Shown here: in pieces, positions 1 to 5,879 of the stretch
How positions within the stretch are numbered: the stretch's first letter is position 1
Layout of the letters: each line of letters begins with the position of its first letter
Source: Betaproteobacteria bacterium
GTDB lineage: Bacteria > Pseudomonadota > Gammaproteobacteria > Burkholderiales > Casimicrobiaceae
Direction: 5' to 3'
Length of the DNA: 6,423 nucleotides
Assembly (NCBI GenBank): GCA_005888955.1
Contig: VBCS01000026.1
Coordinates: 1-6,423, forward strand
Position numbers and translations under genes: made by a program
The notes under the pieces: model-generated
Databases searched by the model: none
The model's input: only the letters and a program-made list of their open reading frames with translations
Told to the model about the DNA's origin: nothing

Positions 1-2
1 AG

Positions 3-122
3 ACTGCCGAAGGCCATTGGCGCGACGGCCAATGGACCGACTTCGATCCGGTCGCGCCACCGGGTGCAGAAGCTGGAGGCCCGCTGGCCGGCGACGCGCG
101 GCCTCAGCGCATTCGCCAGTAG
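3..122 (+). CDS. Possible C-terminal end of a convergent gene, unknown product
   Basis: A plus-strand frame is open from the window edge and stops at TAG (120-122), 17 bases short of the subunit IV stop on the other strand. The visible 39 residues include GHWRDGQWTDFDP and end in PQRIRQ; they are hydrophilic, with no motif I recognise. The spacing and protein-like composition suggest the tail of a convergent gene. Against this, only 26 of 39 third positions are G or C, far lower than in the oxidase genes, while the first positions are richer. The stretch may therefore be non-coding or coding in another frame. No function is proposed. Confidence 0.25.
   Translation, partial: TAEGHWRDGQWTDFDPVAPPGAEAGGPLAGDARPQRIRQ
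14..35. repeat. Perfect 8-bp inverted repeat (hairpin)
   Basis: CCATTGGC (14-21) is followed by a 6-base loop and its exact reverse complement GCCAATGG (28-35). On the minus strand it lies about 105 bases past the operon's last stop codon, so it could protect or end the transcript. No run of T follows it on either strand, so a standard intrinsic terminator is not supported. It also sits inside the doubtful plus-strand reading frame. Confidence 0.5.
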
Positions 123-139
123 GTCGGGCGCGGCAAGCT

Positions 140-421
140 TCAGCTGCCCGCGGTCCGGAAGAGAACGTCGGACAACGCGAGCCCGCACAGCAGTGCGAGC
201 CACACGATGCCTGCCGCTGCGGCGACGCGCACGATCGGCCTGCTCTTCCCGATGCGCATGAAGAAGTAGAGAACCAGCGCGGCTTTGAAGATGGCAATCG
301 CGAAATTGCTCACGAGGTTGAACATGCCGAGCGGCAGCAACGAGCTCCCCGCGGACAACGCGAGCAGCGCCAGCAGCGCAAGCCAGACGAGGAGATGCGA
401 CCGCAGCGCGAGTGCTTTCAT
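140..421 (-). CDS. coxD: Small cytochrome c oxidase subunit IV (caa3 type)
   Basis: Also called ctaF. A 93-residue membrane protein with three hydrophobic helices at about 10-28, 36-56 and 65-87. The middle helix carries the family pattern IAIFKAALVLYFFMRI (42-57), with a conserved Lys inside the membrane segment followed by a Phe-Met end, as in prokaryotic cytochrome c oxidase subunit IV proteins. The subunit has no cofactor and is thought to help assembly or stability of the oxidase. The start is fixed by the ATGA overlap with coxC; no Shine-Dalgarno is visible upstream, consistent with coupled translation. It is the last recognisable gene of the operon. The symbol follows common usage and varies between annotations. 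Confidence 0.9.
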   Translation of the reverse strand: MKALALRSHLLVWLALLALLALSAGSSLLPLGMFNLVSNFAIAIFKAALVLYFFMRIGKSRPIVRVAAAAGIVWLALLCGLALSDVLFRTAGS

Positions 422-1074
422 GAGCGGGCGATGAGGTAGAGGCACGGGTAGATGAAAATCCACACGACGTCCACGAAGTGCCAGTAGAGCCCCGCCATCT
501 CGACCGACAGCGGTGACTGCAGCGCGAATCCCCCGAACGCCAGGCGCGCGGCGACGACTCCGATGACGACGATGCCGATGGCCAGATGTATGGCGTGAAT
601 GCCGGTCATCACGAAATAGAGCCAGAAGAAGAGCTGCGCTGCGTCGCGCTGGGCCGCGTCGAAGCGAAAGTCCGCTCCGGGTACGAGGTGCTGGAGATAC
701 TCCGCGCGATACTCGAAGCCCTTGATCACGAGGAACGCGACGCCAAGCGTCAGCGTGGCGCCGAGCAGCAGCACCGCCCAGCGGCGCCGCCTGATCGCCG
801 CCGCGCGGACCGCGAGCGCCATCGCGAGGCTGCTGGTCAGCAGCACGGCGGTGTTGATCGTTCCGAGCGCGAAATCCGTGTGCCGGCCGGCTGCCGCGAA
901 GGCCTCGGGGAAGCGCAAGCGCGCCATGAGATAGCCGAAGAAGAGCACGCCAAAGAACAGCGTCTCGGTGGTGAGAAACACCCACATGCCGAGATCGCAA
1001 GCCTCGCGCTGCTGATCCCGGTCGCTGAAGGCGCCGGAGGCCTCCGCTGCTTCCGCACGAGCGGCGCTGCTCAT
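418..1074 (-). CDS. coxC: Cytochrome c oxidase subunit III
   Basis: Also called ctaE; 218 residues, a typical length for the short five-helix form of subunit III. It is a membrane subunit without redox cofactors that stabilises subunit I and supports proton uptake. Helices are visible near 29-50, 68-88, 100-120, 148-175 and 197-216. Family motifs are LGMWVFLTTETLFFG (28-42), KGFEY (118-122), TGIHAIH (157-163) and YWHFVDVVWIFIYP (197-210). The first 25 residues are charged and Ala-rich and probably lie in the cytoplasm. The ATG at 1074 overlaps the coxA stop. The same frame is open upstream but is there a shadow of coxA. The stop overlaps the subunit IV start (ATGA, 418-421). Confidence 0.97.
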   Translation of the reverse strand: MSSAARAEAAEASGAFSDRDQQREACDLGMWVFLTTETLFFGVLFFGYLMARLRFPEAFAAAGRHTDFALGTINTAVLLTSSLAMALAVRAAAIRRRRWAVLLLGATLTLGVAFLVIKGFEYRAEYLQHLVPGADFRFDAAQRDAAQLFFWLYFVMTGIHAIHLAIGIVVIGVVAARLAFGGFALQSPLSVEMAGLYWHFVDVVWIFIYPCLYLIARS

Positions 1075-2660
1075 GTACTTGCCGCCCGGCGTGCGCCGCC
1101 GGATACGGCGTGCGGCGGATACGCGTACGGTTCCTGAGTCACGATAGGCGTCTCTCCGAAATTCTCGACCGGTGGCGGGGACGGGACTGTCCACTCCAAT
1201 CCGGTCGCTCCCCACGGATTGGCGCTGGCTTTTCTGCCTCGGGTCAGCGACCAGGTCAGATACACCAGCGGCAGCAAGTAGCCGATCGCGAGGATCACCG
1301 CGCCCGCCGACGAGAGCACATGCAGCGTCTGGAACTCGGGCGCGTATTCGTGATAGCGGCGCGGCATCCCTTCGACCCCCAGCAAATACTGGGGAAAAAA
1401 CGTGAAGTTGAAGCCTAGAAAGAGCAGCACCGCCGCGAATTGCGCCCATTTCGGCGGATACATGCGGCCCGTGATCTTGGGCCACCAGAAGTGAATGCCG
1501 CCGAGGTAGGCCGAAACCGAGCCGCCGACCATGATGTAGTGGAAATGCGCGACGACAAAGTACGTATCGGTCAGGTGCACGTCGAGGGCGAGCGCGGCGA
1601 GAAAGAGGCCGGACAATCCGCCGAACATGAACAAACCGACGAAGCCGAGCGCGTAGAGCATCGGTGCCTCGAAGGAAATCGTTCCCTTGTACAGCGTCGC
1701 GGTCCAGTTGAAGACCTTGATCGCCGAGGGAATTGCGACGACGAAGCTCAAGAGTGAAAAGATCATTCCCGCGTAGACCGCCTGGCCGGAGACGAACATG
1801 TGATGTCCCCACACCAGGAAGCCGATGCCGGCGATGGCGATGATCGCGTACGCCATCGAGCGGTATCCGAATACCGGATTGCGCGAAAAGCAGGCGATGA
1901 TCTCGCTCACGATGCCCATCGCCGGCAGAATCATGATGTAGACCGCGGGATGCGAGTAGAACCAGAACAGATGCTGGAACAGAAGCGGATCGCCGCCCAG
2001 CGCCGGGTCGAAGATGCCGACATGAAAAAGCCGCTCGATGCCGAGCAGCGTGAGCGTCATCGCGAGCACCGGCGTGGCGAGAACCAGAATCACGCTGGTG
2101 GCGTAGTGCGCCCAGATGAACAGCGGCAGCCGGAACCAGGTCAGCCCCGGTGCGCGCAGCTTGTGGATCGTGACGATGAAATTGAGTCCGGTGAGTATCG
2201 ACGAAAACCCGGCGATGAACACACCCGTGACCACCGCGATCACGTGCGTGTTCGAATACAGCGTCGAGAAAGGCGTATAGAAGGTCCAGCCGGTGTCGAC
2301 CCCGCCCAGCAGCAGCGCGGCGAGCGTGAACAGCCCTCCGGCGACGTAGAGGTACCAGCTCGTCAGGTTCAGGCGCGGAAACGCGAGGTCGCGGGCGCCG
2401 ATCATGAGCGGTACCAGGAAGTTGCCGAGCGTCGCGGGGATCGACGGAATGAGGAAGAACCACACCATGATGACGCCGTGCATGGTGAAGAGCTTGTTGT
2501 AGGTTTCCGCCGAGACGACGTCGCCTGCCGGCGTCGCAAGCTCGATGCGCATCAACGTCGCCGCGGCGCCGCCGATGAAGAAGAAGGCGGTGATCGAGAT
2601 CGCGTAGAGGAGCGCGATGCGCTTATGATCGTGGGTCGACAGCCACGACCAGAGCGTCAT
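1071..2660 (-). CDS. coxA: Cytochrome c oxidase subunit I, A2-type haem-copper oxidase
   Basis: Also called ctaD; 529 residues, 12 expected membrane helices. It is the catalytic subunit, reducing O2 to water at haem a3-CuB and pumping protons. The visible ligands are complete: H61 and H374 (haem a), H372 (haem a3), and H237, H286 and H287 (CuB). Y241 is placed to form the His-Tyr cross-link. The helix VI motif is YSHPAVY (235-241). The Glu found in the common A1 motif GHPEVY is absent and Tyr-Ser precede the His, the signature of the A2 subfamily. D91 (D-channel mouth) and K315 in AIPSAIKVF (K-channel) are kept, as is GMPRRY with R434 and R435 near the haem propionates. The C-terminal tail (about 490-529) is Pro-rich and soluble. 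There is no fused subunit III. The stop overlaps coxC as ATGA (1071-1074). Confidence 0.98.
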   Translation of the reverse strand: MTLWSWLSTHDHKRIALLYAISITAFFFIGGAAATLMRIELATPAGDVVSAETYNKLFTMHGVIMVWFFLIPSIPATLGNFLVPLMIGARDLAFPRLNLTSWYLYVAGGLFTLAALLLGGVDTGWTFYTPFSTLYSNTHVIAVVTGVFIAGFSSILTGLNFIVTIHKLRAPGLTWFRLPLFIWAHYATSVILVLATPVLAMTLTLLGIERLFHVGIFDPALGGDPLLFQHLFWFYSHPAVYIMILPAMGIVSEIIACFSRNPVFGYRSMAYAIIAIAGIGFLVWGHHMFVSGQAVYAGMIFSLLSFVVAIPSAIKVFNWTATLYKGTISFEAPMLYALGFVGLFMFGGLSGLFLAALALDVHLTDTYFVVAHFHYIMVGGSVSAYLGGIHFWWPKITGRMYPPKWAQFAAVLLFLGFNFTFFPQYLLGVEGMPRRYHEYAPEFQTLHVLSSAGAVILAIGYLLPLVYLTWSLTRGRKASANPWGATGLEWTVPSPPPVENFGETPIVTQEPYAYPPHAVSGGARRAAST

Positions 2661-2668
2661 GCCTGCGC

Positions 2669-3604
2669 TCAGGTAACCCTCTTGAGGTAGGCGATCAGGT
2701 CGAGCAGATCGCCTTCCGGAATCTGGCCGGAAAAAGACGGCATGACCGGCGCGTAGCCGGCGACGACTTCCTTGGCGGGCAGCAGAATGGCATCGCGCAG
2801 GTAGCGCTCATCCGCAGTCACCGTCCTGCCGTCGGCAAGCGCAACGGGGCGGCCGTAGAGGCCTTCGAGCGGAGGCGCGCGCACCGCGGATCCGGGGCCG
2901 TGGCAGCCGCCGCAACCGAGCGCTCCGAAGAGCGCTTCGCCCCGCGCCGCCATCGTCGGCTCCGCATTGTTGGCGGCGAGCCAGCGCTGGAATTGCGCCG
3001 GATCGAGCGCGACGACCCTACCGATCATGCGCGAGTGATCGGTGCCGCAGTACTCGGCGCAGAACAGATGGTATTCGCCGGCATGCGTCGCGGTGAACCA
3101 CAGGACGGTATAGCGGCCGGGAAGAACGTCCTGCTTGAGGCGAAAAGCCGGAATGTAGAAGCTGTGGATCGCGTCTTGCGAGGTCATCACGAGCTTCACC
3201 GGAATGCCGACGGGGACGTGCAGCTCGTCGATTTCGCGTTGCCCGGTTGCGTGCTGCAGCTTCCACATCCACTGCTTCGCGACGACCGCGATCTCCAGCG
3301 CGCCGTCAGGCGGCGCCGCATGATCGAAATAGAGCGCGGCGGCCCAGGCGAAGGCGGCGCTGAAGAGGAGCATCGGGATGCCGATCCAGGCGACCTCGAG
3401 GCGCCGCTCAATGCGCAGCCGGACCGCCTCCGGCGCGCGCCGGCGATCGGCACGGCTGCCGCGCCGGTACTTGAGCGCGAATATGACCAGTAGCGCGACG
3501 ACCGCCAGCGCGACGGCACCCGTTACCAGCGCCACGGCGGCGAAGAGAGCGTCGACTCTTTCGCCGAGCGTTGATGCCACCTCGGGTAGGAACGGCAGTT
3601 TCAC
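2669..3604 (-). CDS. coxB: Cytochrome c oxidase subunit II with fused cytochrome c domain (caa3 type)
   Basis: Also called ctaC; 311 residues. It accepts electrons on a C-terminal haem c and passes them through the binuclear CuA centre to subunit I. After LPFLPEVAST (3-12) come two membrane helices (about 18-44 and 72-92). The aromatic electron-entry motif is QWMWK (111-115). All CuA ligands are present: H147 in DAIHSFYIP, then C182, E184, C186, H190 and M193 in CAEYCGTDHSRM. The fused cytochrome c begins near residue 218, with haem attachment CGGCH (231-235) and axial Met M288 in VMPSF, ending in LLDLIAYLKRV. The frame is open upstream to 4174, but the GTG at 3604 is chosen because it overlaps the SCO stop and gives the family N-terminus just before the first helix. 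No strong Shine-Dalgarno is visible, so translation may be coupled. The stop lies 8 bases before coxA. Confidence 0.96.
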   Translation of the reverse strand: MKLPFLPEVASTLGERVDALFAAVALVTGAVALAVVALLVIFALKYRRGSRADRRRAPEAVRLRIERRLEVAWIGIPMLLFSAAFAWAAALYFDHAAPPDGALEIAVVAKQWMWKLQHATGQREIDELHVPVGIPVKLVMTSQDAIHSFYIPAFRLKQDVLPGRYTVLWFTATHAGEYHLFCAEYCGTDHSRMIGRVVALDPAQFQRWLAANNAEPTMAARGEALFGALGCGGCHGPGSAVRAPPLEGLYGRPVALADGRTVTADERYLRDAILLPAKEVVAGYAPVMPSFSGQIPEGDLLDLIAYLKRVT

Positions 3605-4413
3605 CGCGATACCGGCGGGCGCGTCTTCCGCTCGCGGCGGCGAAGAACGACGATGAGCCCCGCAAGCGCCGCAGCGGTCGCCAGACCCACTGCGCGCGCG
3701 ACCGACTCGATGGTTGCCGAATACCTCCCGGTCGCCGGATCGTAGTGCAGGCAGAGGAGGAGGAGCGCGCGCACCGGGGACGCCACGCGATCCTCGCTCG
3801 CTTCGAGCAAGCTCTGCCGCAACTCCGCGGACGGATACGCGACGCCGAAAAAATAGCGCGCGATCCTGCCGCGCGGCGTGACGATCACGAGGCCTGCCGG
3901 ATGCACGAACTGGCGCTGCTCGGCATCGTACGCGTAACGAAAGCCGACGCTTCGTGCCAGCGCCGCGGCCGCGCCCGCGGGTCCGGTGAGAAAGCGCCAG
4001 CCGCGCAAGCCATCGCTCTGCCCGTTGCCGGCTGACGCCGTGGCGCGCGCGCGAGCTCCCGCATCGGCGCTTTCCGCCGGATCGATGCTGACCGCGATGA
4101 CGTCGTACTGCGAGCCCGGCTCGAGATCGATCGCGCGCAAGCTCTGCGCCAGCGATTGGCGAACCGCGCTGCAAAGGTTAGGACACTCGTAGTAGCCGAG
4201 AACGAGCACGGCGGGGCGCGCGGCCAGATAGTGCGACAGCGGCCCGCTGGCGCCGTTTTCATCGGTGAAGCGCGAATCGAGCGGCAGCAGTGCGCCCAGG
4301 TGCTGGTCGAAGCCCACCGCGGCAAGCTGCGACGGCGCCGGCGGCTCGCCACCTGCGCGCGCGAACGACAACGCGAAACCGAGCGCAATGCAAGGCAGGA
4401 GACCTGTGTTCAC
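3601..4413 (-). CDS. SCO1/SenC-family copper chaperone with C-terminal membrane anchor
   Basis: Thioredoxin-fold copper protein of 270 residues, expected to deliver copper to the CuA centre of CoxB in the periplasm. The N-terminus (residues 1-21) is a hydrophobic, signal-like segment. The copper-binding pair is C77 and C81 in YYECPNLC. SIDP (109-112) and the distal His ligand H171 in FVHPAG follow, in the usual SCO order. Residues 112-137 form an Ala/Gly/Ser-rich, low-complexity stretch. The end is unlike mitochondrial SCO: LLLLCLHYDPATGRYS (217-232) followed by a helix at about 238-257 and a basic tail RRRERKTR, suggesting anchoring at the C-terminus. This tail recurs in SCO proteins of caa3 clusters. 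The GTG start overlaps the actF stop by 4 bases and is preceded by GGGAG. The gene overlaps coxB by GTGA (3601-3604), which fits a role in CuA loading. The frame stays open further upstream through actF, but that part is a shadow frame. Confidence 0.88.
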   Translation of the reverse strand: MNTGLLPCIALGFALSFARAGGEPPAPSQLAAVGFDQHLGALLPLDSRFTDENGASGPLSHYLAARPAVLVLGYYECPNLCSAVRQSLAQSLRAIDLEPGSQYDVIAVSIDPAESADAGARARATASAGNGQSDGLRGWRFLTGPAGAAAALARSVGFRYAYDAEQRQFVHPAGLVIVTPRGRIARYFFGVAYPSAELRQSLLEASEDRVASPVRALLLLCLHYDPATGRYSATIESVARAVGLATAAALAGLIVVLRRRERKTRPPVSR

Positions 4414-5879
4414 TGCGCATCTCCCGGCGCGCCTTTGCGCTCGGTGGCGAGCCGCATCGCCTGCTCGATGGGAATTTGCACGACGCCGCGGGGCCGGTCG
4501 ACCCAGCGATACGCGTGCAGCAGGCTTTGCTGCGACGCGCGGTACGCTTCGAGCTCGGACTTCGGATCGGGCTGCAGCGCGGGGCCTTCGACCGGCGGCG
4601 CTTGAAGCAACCGCGGCGCAGGCGGCTCGCGACCGTAGCCATGGGCGAAGCCACGGTCGAGCCAGGAGATCGCGAAGGCGCAGCCGGCGACGATCGCGGC
4701 GACGATCAGCGCGGCGGCGACGATGCGCTTGGCATCGATCGTGTCCGTAAGCCGAGGTGCGGCAGGCGCAGGAACGGCGGGCGGCTCGGCATGGAGGAAC
4801 AAGAATCGGGCGAGCCACACGCCCCCGACGGCGAGAAGCGCAACCGCGTCCATCCAGTGCACGGGGACTTCGTCGCTGCGAAACGGCGGTTCGACAAGCC
4901 ACAGCAACTCCGCCCAGTGCGCGATCAACACTGCGGCGCACAGCCAGGCGAGGCGTCTCGGGTCGCGTTTGAAGGAGCGGAACAGCATCGCCAAGACCGG
5001 CAACGCAAACTGGAAGCCGAGTACCGCGACGGCTAGCCATCGCCACGCCGGCTGCGAGCGCGCCGCGTACCAACCGATCTCGACGGGAAGATCGGCAGCC
5101 CAAATGATGAGAAACTGCGTGAACGCAAGATACGCCCAGAGCATGACGAAGGTCAGCAATATGTTGCCCAGGTCCTGCGCCGTGCGCGCGCCGTCCGCCG
5201 TGCTCCCGCGAAGGCTTCCTCCGAGCACGGAACAGGCCACCGCGAATGCGAACGCCGACAGCGCCTGTCCGACCATGATCAGCAGTCCGAAGGTCGTCGA
5301 ATACCATTCGGCGCTGAGCGACATGATCCAGTCGACCGCTGCGAGCGTCATCGTCAATGCGTAAACGAGCAGGCCGACAATCGCGAGCGCGCGCAGCGCC
5401 GGGTGCGGCGCGGCCGCGGCGTTGGTTTCGCCTCTGCGCCAGAAACGCCGCAGCGCCACGCCGAGCGCGATCCAGAGCGCGAAGTACGCGAGCGCGCGGA
5501 GCTCGAATGCGGTCGGGTTGAGGTACCAAAGCTTGGCGGTGACGACGGCCTCGGTCGCGCCGGGTCGCGCCCATGGGAAAAGCTCGGCGAGACCCAACGC
5601 AAGCGGCAGCCCGAGCGCGGCGACGACGGGCAGGGTCCCGATCGCCGCTTCCAGCGGCCGGCGGACGGCGAAGCCCCAGGCGCCGCCGGTGAGCTCGTGG
5701 ATCATCACGTTGACGAGCGCGCCCAGCGCGATGCCGAGAACAAAGAGCCAGGCGAGCAGCCACGACTGAAAAAATCGCGCCGTGTCCAGCCGCCATGCGA
5801 GCACTGCTAGGAGCGCAGCGACGCCGCCGACCGCGAGCGCAGCGCGGCGGAGGCGCGGGTCGGCAAGATTGGGAATCAT
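4410..5879 (-). CDS. actF: ActF, integral membrane subunit of alternative complex III, with fused C-terminal domain
   Basis: Protein of 489 residues. Residues 1 to about 365 look like ActF, the polytopic subunit related to ActC/NrfD/PsrC that helps form the membrane core of the quinol:cytochrome c oxidoreductase. About ten hydrophobic helices can be seen, near 13-29, 38-60, 78-100, 127-145, 161-183, 196-218, 238-262, 279-300, 309-330 and 340-361. A HELTGGAWG motif lies at 61-69 and AVDWIMSLSAEWYSTTFG at 181-198. After an Ala/Pro-rich joint (366-377) comes an eleventh helix (about 386-405) and a soluble tail. The tail carries ALQPDPKSELEAYR (434-447), YRWVDRPRGVVQIPIEQAM (457-475). That tail resembles a small single-helix protein usually encoded separately between actF and the SCO gene in such clusters, so this appears to be a fusion. 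The start overlaps the actE stop (ATGA, 5876-5879) and the stop overlaps the next start (GTGA, 4410-4413). The ActF call is strong; the fusion reading is from memory of the family. Confidence 0.87.
   Translation of the reverse strand: MIPNLADPRLRRAALAVGGVAALLAVLAWRLDTARFFQSWLLAWLFVLGIALGALVNVMIHELTGGAWGFAVRRPLEAAIGTLPVVAALGLPLALGLAELFPWARPGATEAVVTAKLWYLNPTAFELRALAYFALWIALGVALRRFWRRGETNAAAAPHPALRALAIVGLLVYALTMTLAAVDWIMSLSAEWYSTTFGLLIMVGQALSAFAFAVACSVLGGSLRGSTADGARTAQDLGNILLTFVMLWAYLAFTQFLIIWAADLPVEIGWYAARSQPAWRWLAVAVLGFQFALPVLAMLFRSFKRDPRRLAWLCAAVLIAHWAELLWLVEPPFRSDEVPVHWMDAVALLAVGGVWLARFLFLHAEPPAVPAPAAPRLTDTIDAKRIVAAALIVAAIVAGCAFAISWLDRGFAHGYGREPPAPRLLQAPPVEGPALQPDPKSELEAYRASQQSLLHAYRWVDRPRGVVQIPIEQAMRLATERKGAPGDAQ
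4421..4425 (-). promoter_or_regulatory. Shine-Dalgarno sequence for the SCO gene
   Basis: On the minus strand GGGAG sits 7 bases before the GTG at 4413. This is the best ribosome-binding site seen at any junction here and supports GTG as the SCO start. An ATG at 4420-4418 lies in a different frame and would sit too close to the GGGAG. Confidence 0.55.

Noticed and set aside
128..151. Imperfect hairpin with TTCA loop over the subunit IV stop codon as a terminator
   Set aside because: The 9-bp stem has two single-base bulges and no T-run follows on either strand, so it is not a convincing intrinsic terminator.
1075..2463. Upstream extension of the coxC frame across coxA
   Set aside because: It contains only shadow sequence of coxA, and the ATG at 1074 matches the usual subunit III length and the overlap pattern.
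1800..2690. Long plus-strand open frame (296 codons) opposite coxA
   Set aside because: It is fully antisense to a well-supported oxidase gene, its product is an Arg/Glu/Gln-rich polar string without any motif, and such frames are common opposite genes with high third-position G+C.
3605..4174. Upstream extension of the coxB frame into the SCO gene
   Set aside because: The product is Arg-rich shadow sequence, and the GTG at 3604 gives the normal N-terminus directly before the first membrane helix.
4290..5036. Plus-strand frame of 248 codons opposite actF
   Set aside because: It is antisense to actF, very Arg-rich, without start-site or domain support.
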